64,000 nt of DNA. Source: Halolamina rubra (GTDB taxonomy: Archaea; Halobacteriota; Halobacteria; Halobacteriales; Haloferacaceae). The position numbers and the translations under genes are program-made. The first letter of the stretch is position 1. Each line of letters starts with the position of its first letter. This document shows positions 34,306 through 43,348 of the stretch, in pieces. Under the pieces are notes generated by a model. The model did no database searches. It was not told where the DNA came from and saw only the letters and a list, made by a program, of their open reading frames with translations. The DNA lies in NCBI RefSeq assembly GCF_000739555.1, contig NZ_BBJN01000002.1:1-64000 (forward strand), given 5' to 3'.

Positions 34306-35679
34306 ATGATCAGCCGACAGACCCTCCGAGAGGAGCCAGAGCGCGTTCGGGACGCGCTCGACGCGAAGGGCGTCGACGACGTGGAGCTCGACGAGATCCT
34401 CGAGATCTACGACGAGTGGCGCGACCTGAAGGCCGAGGGCGACGACCTCCGCCACGAACGCAACGAGGTCAGCCGGGAGATCGGCGAGCTCAAACGCGAC
34501 GGGAAGGAGGAGGAAGCGCAGGAGGCCATCGACCGCTCGAGCGAGCTCAAGGAGCGCCTCGAGGCGGTCGAGGATCGCGCCGACGAGCTCGAAGCCGAGC
34601 TCGAGGAGCGCATGATGCGGATCCCGATGCTCCCCGACGACGACGTGCCCCGCGGCGCCGACGAGAGCGAGAACGTCGAGCGCCGGCGCGAGGGGTTCGA
34701 CGACCTGCGCGATCTCCCCGACGAGGTGACGCCCCACTACGACCTCGGCGAGGAGCTCGACATCCTCGACTTCGAACGCGGCGCGAAGGTCAGCGGCGGC
34801 GGCTACTACTTCGCGAAGGGCGAGGGCGCCCGGCTCGAGCACGCGCTGATCCAGTTCTTCCTCGAGACCCACCGCGAGCAGGGGTACACCGACGTGTTCC
34901 CGCCGATCCCGGTGAACAGCAAGTCGATGGAGGGAACCGGCCAGTTCCCGAAGTTCACCGAGGACGCCTACCGACTCGAGGGGAGCCACGACGAGCCGTA
35001 CGACGACGACGACCTGTGGCTGCTCCCGACCGCGGAGGTGCCCGTCACGAACCTCCACCGCGACGAGATCCTGCTCGACGACGACCTGCCGCTGAAGTAC
35101 CAGGCGTACTCGCCGAACTTCCGGCAGGAGGCCGGCGAGCACGGCACCGAGACGCGGGGGATCGTCCGCGTCCACCAGTTCAACAAGGTCGAACTGGTGA
35201 ACTTCGTGAGGCCCGAGGAGAGCGAGGAGCGCTTCGAGGGGCTGGTCTCGGAGGCCGAGTCGGTGCTGCAGGCGCTGGGGCTGCCGTACCGCATCCTCGA
35301 GATGTGTACCGGCGACCTCGGCTTCACGCAGGCCAAGAAGTACGACATCGAGGTGTGGGCGCCCGGCGACGACATGGCCGACGGCCCCGAGCAGGGCGGC
35401 CGCTGGCTCGAGGTGTCGTCGGTGTCGAACTTCCGTGAGTTCCAGGCGCGGCGGGCGGGGATCCAGTACCGACCCGAGCAGCACGAGTCGGCGGAGTACC
35501 TCCACACGCTCAACGGCTCGGGCGTCGCCGTCCCGCGCGTGGTGGTGGCGATCCTGGAGTACTACCAGAACGCGGACGGCACCGTCGACGTGCCCGAGGC
35601 CCTCCAGCCGTACATGGGCGGCCAGGAGGTCATCGAGGGGCAGGAGCCGGTCGGCGAGAGCGCGGTGGGGGACGAGTAA
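34306..35679 (+). CDS. serS: Seryl-tRNA synthetase
   Basis: Charges tRNA-Ser in the cytoplasm. The 457-aa protein has an N-terminal long coiled-coil arm (residues about 25-105, EWRDLKAEGDDLRHERNEVSREI...ELKERLEAVEDRADELEAELEER) and a class II core. Motif 2 is SPNFRQEAGEHGTETRGIVRVHQF, followed by the serine/tRNA loop FNKVELVNF. Motif 3 region is LNGSGVAVPRVVVAILEYY. The bacterial-like SerRS class is usual in Halobacteria. The start ATG at 34306 is preceded by GGTTTTCCC about 27 bases upstream. Upstream in-frame codons belong to the repeat element. Confidence 0.95.
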   Translation: MISRQTLREEPERVRDALDAKGVDDVELDEILEIYDEWRDLKAEGDDLRHERNEVSREIGELKRDGKEEEAQEAIDRSSELKERLEAVEDRADELEAELEERMMRIPMLPDDDVPRGADESENVERRREGFDDLRDLPDEVTPHYDLGEELDILDFERGAKVSGGGYYFAKGEGARLEHALIQFFLETHREQGYTDVFPPIPVNSKSMEGTGQFPKFTEDAYRLEGSHDEPYDDDDLWLLPTAEVPVTNLHRDEILLDDDLPLKYQAYSPNFRQEAGEHGTETRGIVRVHQFNKVELVNFVRPEESEERFEGLVSEAESVLQALGLPYRILEMCTGDLGFTQAKKYDIEVWAPGDDMADGPEQGGRWLEVSSVSNFREFQARRAGIQYRPEQHESAEYLHTLNGSGVAVPRVVVAILEYYQNADGTVDVPEALQPYMGGQEVIEGQEPVGESAVGDE

Positions 35680-35880
35680 CGGGACAGGCAAACTTCGCGA
35701 GGGAGTTAGCGACCGAGCGGAGGCAAACAGTCCCGGGTAACGAACGGCGAGCGGTAGCGAGCGTGAGTAGAACGAGGCTGGAGCAACGCGGGACCGCCGG
35801 GCCCGCGAGCAGCCGGCGACGGAGCCCCCGCGAACTGGAGGGGAGGATCCACGCGGTCAGGAACTGCGTTTCAGTTCACA

Positions 35881-35942
35881 GAGCCGCGGCATCGGCTCCT
35901 TGCGGCGGCACAGAGGCCGCCGCCGGTCGCGCGCCGCGGCTC
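35881..35942. terminator. Nested 62-bp hairpin between convergent serS and SnoaL-like genes
   Basis: Outer perfect arms GAGCCGCGGC (35881-35890) and GCCGCGGCTC (35933-35942) enclose an inner perfect 8-bp stem GCGGCGGC (35902-35909) / GCCGCCGC (35916-35923) with a 6-base loop. It adjoins the stop of the minus-strand SnoaL-like gene, 200 bases after serS. There is no clear T-run. The rest of 35680-35880 has no gene. Confidence 0.4.
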
Positions 35943-36291
35943 ATTTGGTAAACGTCCGTAGCTCGACGATTTCCCCGTCCTCCACGCTGAACAGGTCGAC
36001 GAACGCGAACAGCTCCTCGCCGTCCTCGCCGAACAGTCGCCCGTGGGCCGCGACCTCGCGCCCGCGGGCGTCGTCGGCGTCGACGGCCGGGCGGAACAGC
36101 GTATCCACCGCGTGGACCGTGTCGGTGCGGGGTCGCTCGGTCATCATGAACTCGACGAACCGGTCGCGCCCCTCGAAGCTCCTGTCGCCCCGTTCCTGGC
36201 GGAACTCGGGGGCCAGCACGCTCTCGAGGCCCTCGGCGTCCATCGCGTCGACGGCCTCGTAGTAGCGCTCGACCAACTCTGTGTGGCTCAT
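35941..36291 (-). CDS. SnoaL-like / NTF2-fold protein
   Basis: 116-aa cytoplasmic protein of the NTF2 superfamily. The pattern [49 protein letters not shown], then [20 protein letters not shown] at the end, is characteristic of SnoaL-like enzymes and scaffolds of unknown specificity. The start is ATG 36291; sequence upstream in the frame belongs to the neighbouring gene's region. It is divergent from tsr3 with a 69-base gap. Confidence 0.75.
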   Translation of the reverse strand: MSHTELVERYYEAVDAMDAEGLESVLAPEFRQERGDRSFEGRDRFVEFMMTERPRTDTVHAVDTLFRPAVDADDARGREVAAHGRLFGEDGEELFAFVDLFSVEDGEIVELRTFTK

Positions 36292-36360
36292 ACGCCACGT
36301 CGGGGGAGCGGCCCCAAGAAGGGTCGGGGAGCATTTGTCGCTCGGGCGCCGAGCCCGGGT

Positions 36361-36858
36361 GTGGACCTGCACGTCCGGTACGAGGGCGACGACGACCCCG
36401 AGAAATGTACCGCCCGGAAGCTCGCGCGGTTCGACCTCGCGGAACTCCACCGCTCGGACCGCGCGACACCCTACGGGGTGGTGCTCAACCCCCACGCCGA
36501 GCGCGCGCTGTCGCCCGCCGACCGCGAGGCCGCCGAGCACGCGCTGGTCGCGCTCGACTGCTCCTGGGAGTCCGCCGGCGAGAAGCAGTTCACCATCGAC
36601 GGCGACCACCGCGCGCTGCCGTACCTCGTCGCCGCCAACCCCGTGAACTTCGGGAAGCCGATGCAGCTCACGACCGTCGAGGCGTTCGCGGGCGCGCTGG
36701 TGATCCTCGGCGAGGCCGACCACGCCGAGCGGATCCTCTCGAAGTTCACCTGGGGCGAGACGTTCCTCGAACTCAACGAGGAGCCGCTGCGGCGCTATTC
36801 GGAGTGCGAGGACTCGGCGGCGGTCGTGGCGATCCAGCAGGAGTATCTGGATCGATAA
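36361..36858 (+). CDS. tsr3: DUF367 / Tsr3 family rRNA aminocarboxypropyltransferase
   Basis: Transfers the 3-amino-3-carboxypropyl group of S-adenosylmethionine to a pseudouridine of 16S/18S rRNA. The 165-aa protein starts at GTG 36361 ([24 protein letters not shown]), matching the family N-terminus, with CTARKL, then [48 protein letters not shown], which is the diagnostic motif. It is complete. It lies upstream of the site-2 protease with a 95-base gap. Confidence 0.9.
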   Translation: MDLHVRYEGDDDPEKCTARKLARFDLAELHRSDRATPYGVVLNPHAERALSPADREAAEHALVALDCSWESAGEKQFTIDGDHRALPYLVAANPVNFGKPMQLTTVEAFAGALVILGEADHAERILSKFTWGETFLELNEEPLRRYSECEDSAAVVAIQQEYLDR

Positions 36859-36953
36859 ACCACATTTAGCGATACAGAATCTTTGGGTCGGCCTCCCTCC
36901 GGCCTGTTCACCCCACCAGTCAACTTACCTGCGGCGCCCCGTTACCGAGAGAC

Positions 36954-38123
36954 ATGGCGAGCTTCCAGATCGGGCGGATCTACGGGATCCCGATCAAGAT
37001 CGACGTGACGTTCCTGTTGGTGCTACCGCTGTTCGCGTGGGTGATCGGCTCGCAGGTCGGCTTCTGGGTCGACATCCTCGGCATCCTGCCCTCGAGCGTG
37101 CCCGGCGAGGCGCCGTTGACCGCGGGGAACACGCCGTGGCTCATCGGCGCCGCGTCGGCGATCGGGCTGTTCGTCGGCGTGCTCCTGCACGAGCTCGGCC
37201 ACTCGCTGGTCGCGATGCGCTACGGCTTCGAGATCGACTCGATCAAGCTCTGGCTGCTCGGCGGCGTCGCCCAGTTCACCGAGATGCCCGAGGACTGGAG
37301 ACAGGAGTTCACGGTCGCCGTCGCCGGCCCGATCGTGAGCGTGCTCGTGGGCGTCGTCTCCTACGGCGTGTTCACCACGATCCCGGCCGAGCTCCCGGCC
37401 GTGCAGTTCGTGTTCGGCTACCTCGCGCTGGTGAACGTGATGCTGGCGGTGTTCAACATGCTTCCCGGGTTCCCGATGGACGGCGGGCGCGTGCTGCGCG
37501 CGCTGCTTGCGCGGAACCGCTCGCACGTCCGCGCGACCCAGATCGCGACGACGGTCGGCAAGGGGTTCGCGATCCTGATGGGGTTCGTCGGCCTGATCGG
37601 CTTCGACCTGATCCTGCTTGCGATCGCCTTCTTCATCTACATGGGCGCCTCGAGCGAGGCCCAGCGCAGCGTGCTGAAGGCGGCGTTCGAGGGCGTCACC
37701 GTCCGGGAGATCATGACCCCCGCCGCCGAGCTCCAGACCGTCGACGAGGAGACGACGATCGCCGAGCTCATCCAGCGGATGCTGCGCGAGCGCCACGTCG
37801 GCTACCCCGTGATGCGCAACGGGGAGTTCGTCGGCATGGTCACCCTGGACGACACCCAGTCGGTGCCGGAAGTCGAGCGCGACGCCTACCGCGTCGAGGA
37901 CGTGATGAACTACGACACCCCGACGCTCTCACCCGACAGCGAGGTGATGGACGCCCTCGACGCGCTGCAGTCCCACCGCACCGGGCGGCTTCCCGTCGCC
38001 GACAGCGAGGGGAACATCGTCGGGCTGCTCTCCCAGACCGACCTCGTGATGGCGTTCAACATCTCCCAGAGCAGCGGCGGGCTCGCCGGGCTGGGCGGCG
38101 AGGAGCTGCGCCCGCGCTCGTAG
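36954..38123 (+). CDS. Site-2 protease (M50) with two CBS domains
   Basis: Intramembrane zinc metalloprotease, 389 aa. The zinc motif is HELGH in LLHELGHSLVAMRYG near residue 80. The second motif is NMLPGFPMDGGRVLRALLA near 172. Six helices are predicted in residues 15-235. The C-terminal half holds two CBS domains (VTVREIMTPAAELQTVDEETTIAELI and VEDVMNYDTPTLSPDSEVMDAL) that could sense adenosine nucleotides. Substrates are unknown. Confidence 0.9.
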   Translation: MASFQIGRIYGIPIKIDVTFLLVLPLFAWVIGSQVGFWVDILGILPSSVPGEAPLTAGNTPWLIGAASAIGLFVGVLLHELGHSLVAMRYGFEIDSIKLWLLGGVAQFTEMPEDWRQEFTVAVAGPIVSVLVGVVSYGVFTTIPAELPAVQFVFGYLALVNVMLAVFNMLPGFPMDGGRVLRALLARNRSHVRATQIATTVGKGFAILMGFVGLIGFDLILLAIAFFIYMGASSEAQRSVLKAAFEGVTVREIMTPAAELQTVDEETTIAELIQRMLRERHVGYPVMRNGEFVGMVTLDDTQSVPEVERDAYRVEDVMNYDTPTLSPDSEVMDALDALQSHRTGRLPVADSEGNIVGLLSQTDLVMAFNISQSSGGLAGLGGEELRPRS

Positions 38124-38124
38124 G

Positions 38125-38478
38125 CTACACCGCCTCGGGCCCCTCCTTCCCGGTCCGGATCTGGACCGCGTGACTGACCGGGATCACGAACACTTTCCCG
38201 TCGCCCTTCTCGCCGGTGTGGGCGGCGTCGCGGATCGCGTCGACGACGGCCGCCGTGGGCGCGTCGGCGACGACGCACTCGATCTTGGCTTTCTCGTGGA
38301 GGTCGACCGTGTACTCCTCGCCGCGCCACTGCTCGGTTTTCGCCGGCTGGGAGCCCCGGCCGGTGACCTCCGTCACCGTCAGCGAGGGGGCGCCGACCTC
38401 CGCCAGCGCCGCCTTCACGTCGCCGACTTTCTCCCGACGGATCACCGCGACGACCATCTCCACGTCGGCGTCACTCAT
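38125..38478 (-). CDS. glnK: PII nitrogen regulatory protein GlnK
   Basis: Trimeric signal protein that binds 2-oxoglutarate and ATP/ADP and blocks the ammonium channel with its T-loop. The 117-aa protein shows a PII N-terminus ([42 protein letters not shown]), T-loop Tyr in [20 protein letters not shown], and C-terminal [27 protein letters not shown] 38478 is used; an ATG at 38487 would add three residues. It overlaps the end of amt by eight bases and lies directly downstream, the standard amt-glnK pairing. Confidence 0.92.
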   Translation of the reverse strand: MSDADVEMVVAVIRREKVGDVKAALAEVGAPSLTVTEVTGRGSQPAKTEQWRGEEYTVDLHEKAKIECVVADAPTAAVVDAIRDAAHTGEKGDGKVFVIPVSHAVQIRTGKEGPEAV

Positions 38479-39871
38479 CGGCCCCACCCCCGTCGACCGC
38501 GGCGTCGTCGCGGATCGGCTCCCCCATCGGGACGCCGCCGTCGGTCTCGACGCTGCCGCCGTCGGCGGCCACCGTCGGCTCGGGGCCGCCGTCGCCGGTG
38601 AACTCGGGGTACACCGAGACGCCGTGTTCCCCCTCGTCGAGGCCGAGCTCCTCCGCCTCCTCGCTCACGCGCAGGCCGAACAGCGCGTCGGCGACCGCGA
38701 ACGCCGCCGCACTGCCGACGACCGCCCAGGTGCCGACGACCGCGACGCCGACGAGCTGCATCAGGAGCTGATCGACGCCGAGGAACGACCACGAGCCGCC
38801 CTCGACGCCGAAGACCGGGATCAGAATCGTCCCCAGTGCGCCCGCGGCGCCGTGGACGGGGAACACGCCGCAGACGTCGTCGATGCCCAGGTCGTCGACG
38901 ACGAAGCGGTACGTCGGCAGCACGATCGCGCCGCCGAGGCCGCCGAGAACCAGCCCGCCCCACCACGTCACGTGGGGGACGGCGCCGGTCACGGCGACCA
39001 GCCCCGCGAGCAGCCCGTTGGCGGTCCAGAGCGGGTCGGGCTTCCCCTGCCAGTACGCCGAGACCGCCATCGCCGCCAGCGCGCCGGCGCCCATCCCGAG
39101 CGTGGTGTTGAGCGCGACGCGACCCAGCTGGGCGGTGAGCAGCTCGTTGCTGCCGTCGAAGATCGCGGAGGTGCCGACGTTGAACCCGTACCAGCCGAAC
39201 GCGAGGATCAGCGTCCCCAGCACGGCGAGCAGCATCGAGTGGCCCGGGATCGGCTGGCTGTCGCCGTGCTCGTCGAAGCGCCCCTTGCGCGGGCCGACCA
39301 TGTACGCGCCGGTCAGCCCGGCGAGGCCGCCGAGCATGTGGACGACCGTCGCGCCGGCGAAGTCGAGGTAGCCGACGCCGAGCAGGTCGGCGACGAAGCC
39401 CGGGTTCTCCCCCGCGGCCAGCAGGCCGCCACCCCAGGTGATCCCGGTGGCGACGGGGTAGATCACGGCGGTCATCGCCGCCGCGACGAACACGTACGCC
39501 CCGAACGACATCCGCTCGGCGACGGCGCCGGAGACGATCGTCGCGGCGGTCATCGCGAACACCGCGCCGACGAGCCAGCCGACCCACGCGCCCGAGTCCG
39601 AGAGGTACGCGAAGGCGCTCCCCACGTCGACCGCCGACGCGCTCGTCAGGCCGGCGACGACGGCCGAGAGGCCGAAGCCGACGACGAAGTACGCCAGCAC
39701 GCCCAGCGTCCAGTCGGTCATGTTCTTCATCAGCACGTTGCCCGCGTTCTTCGCGCGGACCTGGCCGGCCTCCAGCAGCGCGAACCCCGGCTGCATGAAG
39801 AAGATCAGGAACGCCACCACCAGCGCCCAGACCGTGTTGATCCCGTCGGCGACGGCGGGTTCGACGGGCAT
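38471..39871 (-). CDS. amt: Ammonium transporter
   Basis: Membrane channel for NH4+/NH3, 466 aa with eleven helices. The pore histidines are in [17 protein letters not shown] and [12 protein letters not shown]. The family signatures are [27 protein letters not shown] and [12 protein letters not shown]. It ends in an acidic soluble tail. ATG 39871 is preferred over a GTG at 39877. It is co-transcribed with glnK. Confidence 0.93.
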   Translation of the reverse strand: MPVEPAVADGINTVWALVVAFLIFFMQPGFALLEAGQVRAKNAGNVLMKNMTDWTLGVLAYFVVGFGLSAVVAGLTSASAVDVGSAFAYLSDSGAWVGWLVGAVFAMTAATIVSGAVAERMSFGAYVFVAAAMTAVIYPVATGITWGGGLLAAGENPGFVADLLGVGYLDFAGATVVHMLGGLAGLTGAYMVGPRKGRFDEHGDSQPIPGHSMLLAVLGTLILAFGWYGFNVGTSAIFDGSNELLTAQLGRVALNTTLGMGAGALAAMAVSAYWQGKPDPLWTANGLLAGLVAVTGAVPHVTWWGGLVLGGLGGAIVLPTYRFVVDDLGIDDVCGVFPVHGAAGALGTILIPVFGVEGGSWSFLGVDQLLMQLVGVAVVGTWAVVGSAAAFAVADALFGLRVSEEAEELGLDEGEHGVSVYPEFTGDGGPEPTVAADGGSVETDGGVPMGEPIRDDAAVDGGGADE

Positions 39872-40249
39872 CACCACACACCTCCGACTGTTTCGCGCGT
39901 TTCGCTTCGGTTTTCCACAGTTCTTCCGGAAAGACTACGACGTTCGTTTGCGTCTGCGGACGAGTTCGCGACGTTCGTTGACTCCATGTGCAGTCGACTC
40001 TCTGCGACCCGTGGTACCTAATCCCTTGGTTGCGTATCTAAATCTCTATGGTGAATATATGGACAAACAGCCAGTAGTAGAGGTTTAACGGCGGTGTCTG
40101 TAGTGTAAAATCGTGATAGATACGGTGTTTCTTTGTCTCGTCGTCGGCGACCGATGTGGCGTCGTCGACGCCCGGGCCTGGCGGGCGCGGGCGACCGTTC
40201 ACCGAACGGACGCGTTTTTACGCGCTGGGCGGCTACGCTCCCGTAATCA
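39872..40249. other. Intergenic region between amt and Nog1-like gene
   Basis: 378 bases without a gene, more AT-rich than its surroundings. It should hold the amt promoter on the minus strand (an A/T-rich TTTAGATAC box near 40036-40044 is one candidate) and, on the plus strand, TTTTTA at 40215-40220 about 32 bases before the GTPase ATG at 40250. Confidence 0.45.
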
Positions 40250-41215
40250 ATGACTTTCGAAGATCTCCCGACCACGCCCCGGTCGGAGGAGCTCCTCGAC
40301 AAGGCGTTCTCCCGGGCCGCCCGGACCGGACGCGCCAAGGAGCCCTACGAGGCCCAGGAGGCCATGCTGCGCACCGCCGGGAACATCCTCTCGGACAACC
40401 TCCAGAACGTCGCGACCGCGTGGCCGGACTTCGACTACGTCGACCCGTTCTACTACGAGCTCGCCGACGCCATCGTCGACGTGGACCGCCTCCGGCAGGC
40501 GCTGAGCGAGGTGACCTGGGCCGGCAACCAGATCGAGGAGCTGCGCGACGAGTACGCCTCGAAGATCCGGAACAGCGACACCGAGACGGCGAAGAAACAC
40601 CGCAAGCAGGCGTTCGCCCGGATGGCCGACATCATGGACGAGATCGAGGACGACCTGCTCGCCGTCGGCGAGGCCCGTGACGAGCTGAAGACGCTGCCGG
40701 ACATCCGCCCCGACGAGCCCGCGATCGTCGTCGCCGGCTACCCCAACGTGGGGAAGTCCTCGTTCGTCAACGAGGTCACCAACGCGCGCAACGCGATCGA
40801 GTCCTACCCGTTCACGACGACGGCGGTTCACGTCGGCCACTTCGAGCACGACCGGATCCGCTACCAGATCGTCGACACGCCGGGGCTGCTCGACCGCCCC
40901 GAGGACGAGCGCAACGACATCGAGGCCCAGGCCGTCTCCGCGCTGCGTCACCTCGCCGACGCCGTGCTGTTCGTCGTCGACGCCTCCGGCCAGTGCGGCT
41001 ACCCGCTGCCGGCCCAGCTCGAGCTGCGGGACGAGCTCGCTGGGCAGTTCGACGCGCCGATGGTCACCGTCTGCAACAAGTCCGACGTGTCGACCGACGT
41101 CGACGCCGACGCCTACATGAGCGTGACCGAGGGCGAGAACGTCGACGACGTGCTCGACACGGTGGTCGCGGCCGTCGACTGGACGCCGGACATCCCGCCG
41201 TCGCGGAACGCCTGA
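40250..41215 (+). CDS. NOG1-family GTP-binding protein
   Basis: Ribosome-assembly GTPase of 321 aa. The N-terminal helical NOG1 domain covers residues 1-155 and ends in RARDELKTLPDIRPDEPAIVVAG-like sequence. The G domain shows G1 AGYPNVGKSSFVN, G2 YPFTTTAVHVGHF, G3 DTPGLLDRPEDERN and G4 VCNKSDVSTD. The family binds 60S-type pre-ribosomes. Its last 103 bases overlap the convergent DUF389 gene. Confidence 0.88.
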   Translation: MTFEDLPTTPRSEELLDKAFSRAARTGRAKEPYEAQEAMLRTAGNILSDNLQNVATAWPDFDYVDPFYYELADAIVDVDRLRQALSEVTWAGNQIEELRDEYASKIRNSDTETAKKHRKQAFARMADIMDEIEDDLLAVGEARDELKTLPDIRPDEPAIVVAGYPNVGKSSFVNEVTNARNAIESYPFTTTAVHVGHFEHDRIRYQIVDTPGLLDRPEDERNDIEAQAVSALRHLADAVLFVVDASGQCGYPLPAQLELRDELAGQFDAPMVTVCNKSDVSTDVDADAYMSVTEGENVDDVLDTVVAAVDWTPDIPPSRNA

Positions 41216-42558
41216 GCCGTCGACGCGCCGGCCGCCGAGTCCTCGCCCGCGGTATCGACGGCGACGTAGCGCACCGACACCGCGACGCCCTCCCCGCTCC
41301 CCAGCCCCAGTGGCCCGTTCTCGATGGCGCCGATCCGCGCGGCCAGCCGCTCGGCCAGCGCCGGCGGCTCCTCCCCCGGCGGGTAGCCGACCGTCACCAC
41401 CACGCGTTGGGGGCTCCGGAACGGGAACGCCGTCCCGGCCTCGACCTCGAAGTCGACCAGCGACAGCGACGGTTCGCCAGCGAGCAGCGACGCTGTCTCC
41501 GCCCGGGCGTCGTCGGCGAACGCCGCGCGCTGGCTGGAGGCGTACGTCGCCCCCGCGAGCACGCTCGACAGCACCAGTATCGTCACCGCGAGCGCGCCGA
41601 TGCGTTTGGCGGTGTCCTGGCGGGCCTCGCCCACGTCGAACCAGTCCTCGGGCTGGTACCCCTGGTACCAGAACGTCGCCAGCGCGACGAGGTTGATCGA
41701 GAGGAAGTTCACCGCCACCAGCACCGCCGAGCCGACGACCGCCTCCGGCCGCCCCCACGCGATCCCGATCCCGACGACCGCGGTCGGCGGCACCAGCGCC
41801 GCGGCGATCATCACGCCCACGAGCGCCGAGGAGATCCCCGAGGAGAGCGAGAGCGCGCCCGCGATCCCGGCCGCGAGCGCGACGACCAGCGAGGGGACCC
41901 CCGGCGAGAGTCGCTCGCGCACCTCGCCGATGGCGAACACCTCGCTCACGCCGAGGGGGACGATGTTGCCGAAGCGTAACAGCCCCGCGAAGGCGGCGGC
42001 GCTGCCGACCGCCAGCACGGCGCCGACGGCTTGGAGCTTGATCCCCCGGACGAACAGCTCCTGGTCGTCGACGACCGAGCCGACGCTGGTCGCCATCGCC
42101 GGCCCGATCAGCGGCGCGATCACCATCGAGCCGACGACGACCGCGGGCGAGTCGATCAGCAGCCCGGCTGTCGCGACGACGGCGCTGATCGCGGTCATCA
42201 CCACGAACGGCACCCAGTCCGGCGCCAGATCCGACGCCCGGGTGACCAGCTCGTCGCGGGCGATGCGTTCGCCCTCCTCCCCCTCGGTCCACTCCTTCTC
42301 CAACTGTTCGTAGCGCTCGGAGACCACCGTCTCGGCGTCGAGCACCACCGTGTAGGCGTCGCGGTCGATCCCGGTCTCCTCCCTGAGCTGGTCCAACACC
42401 GGCTCGACGGCGTTGGTCGGGAGCGGGAACGACACCAGCCCGGTGTAGCGCCGGCCGCTGGTCTCGTCCGAGAGCGCGTAGTCGATCCCGTTGTCGTCCA
42501 GCACCGAGAGCACGGCCTCGCGCTTCCCGGCGGGGATCATCACCTGTACGAGTCGCAC
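41113..42558 (-). CDS. DUF389 (TIGR00341) membrane protein
   Basis: 481-aa membrane protein of unknown function. A small N-terminal domain (MRLVQVMIPAGKREAVLSVLDDNGIDYALSDE) precedes the DUF389 core from about residue 130: PFVVMTAISAVVATAGLLIDSPAVVVGSMVIAPLIGPAMATSVGSVV, then LSSGISSALVGVMIAAALVPPTAVVGIGIAW. About eight helices are predicted. The last 34 residues are Ser/Thr-rich and antisense to the Nog1-like gene. A frameshift near 41210 or a lost stop could explain this tail. Confidence 0.82.
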   Translation of the reverse strand: MRLVQVMIPAGKREAVLSVLDDNGIDYALSDETSGRRYTGLVSFPLPTNAVEPVLDQLREETGIDRDAYTVVLDAETVVSERYEQLEKEWTEGEEGERIARDELVTRASDLAPDWVPFVVMTAISAVVATAGLLIDSPAVVVGSMVIAPLIGPAMATSVGSVVDDQELFVRGIKLQAVGAVLAVGSAAAFAGLLRFGNIVPLGVSEVFAIGEVRERLSPGVPSLVVALAAGIAGALSLSSGISSALVGVMIAAALVPPTAVVGIGIAWGRPEAVVGSAVLVAVNFLSINLVALATFWYQGYQPEDWFDVGEARQDTAKRIGALAVTILVLSSVLAGATYASSQRAAFADDARAETASLLAGEPSLSLVDFEVEAGTAFPFRSPQRVVVTVGYPPGEEPPALAERLAARIGAIENGPLGLGSGEGVAVSVRYVAVDTAGEDSAAGASTAQAFRDGGMSGVQSTAATTVSSTSSTFSPSVTLM

Positions 42559-42684
42559 GGCTGTGTCTCTCGGGGACCGGGCAAATAGCCGGCGGTGGCG
42601 CCGACCATCGAGATTCGATATCGCTGTATGTGGTTTACACTGTAACCCGTGAGCGTTAACCCCGCGAACCGGCTACGGTCGGGC

Positions 42685-43308
42685 ATGCCTTTCGAGAACC
42701 GGCCGGACCGCGGGGACGAGGTCGTCCTCGTCGGCCGGTCGAACGTCGGGAAGTCGACCCTGATGCGGGAGCTGACGGGCCACAGCTTCGACACCGGGGG
42801 GAAGCCCGGCGTCACTCGCCAGCCGAACCACTACGACTGGGCCGGCCCGGACTTCATGTTCACCGACCTGCCGGGGTTCGGCTTCATGTCCGGGGTCGAG
42901 GAGGGGAAACGCGAGCAGATCAAGACCGACGTGGTGCGCTACGTCGAGGACAACGCCGAGAACATCCTCGCGGGCGTGCTGGTCGTCGACGGCAAAGCCG
43001 TCATCGACATCATCGACCGCCACCGCGGGAACGGCGAGATCCCCCACGACGTGGAGATGTTCCAGTTCCTGCAGGACGTGGGGATCGACCCCATCGTCGC
43101 GGTGAACAAGATGGACAAGGTCGACGACCGCGACGACCGGCTGGACGAGCTCTGCGATCGACTCGGGCTGTTCCCGCCGTGGCAGCAGTACCGGGAGACG
43201 ATCTGTCCGATCACCGCGAAGACGGGCTCGATCGAACCGCTGGAGGACGCGCTGGCCCGACGGTTCCGCGACGCCAAGCGGGACGAGCTGCTGCAGTTCG
43301 TCAGCTGA
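42685..43308 (+). CDS. engB: GTP-binding protein EngB
   Basis: TrmE-Era-EngA-EngB-type GTPase with roles in ribosome assembly, 207 aa. G1 is GRSNVGKST near residue 20, G2 [13 protein letters not shown]3 DLPGFGFM, G4 VNKMDKVDD, and G5 [10 protein letters not shown]. The start is taken at ATG 42685; a GTG at 42649 would add 12 residues. It is followed by mutS 40 bases later, in the same direction. Confidence 0.88.
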   Translation: MPFENRPDRGDEVVLVGRSNVGKSTLMRELTGHSFDTGGKPGVTRQPNHYDWAGPDFMFTDLPGFGFMSGVEEGKREQIKTDVVRYVEDNAENILAGVLVVDGKAVIDIIDRHRGNGEIPHDVEMFQFLQDVGIDPIVAVNKMDKVDDRDDRLDELCDRLGLFPPWQQYRETICPITAKTGSIEPLEDALARRFRDAKRDELLQFVS

Positions 43309-43348
43309 GCGCGTAACGCTCTTCCGCCTCGGCCCCCCTCCTTCGGCC

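Noticed and set aside
35680-35880. Possible small gene after serS
   Set aside because: GAGCGAGC-type low-complexity sequence with no start, ribosome-binding site or TATA box in a useful place.
38475-39881. Second minus-strand frame of 468 codons overlapping amt
   Set aside because: Out of frame with the amt membrane helices and the pore histidines; Arg-rich shadow.
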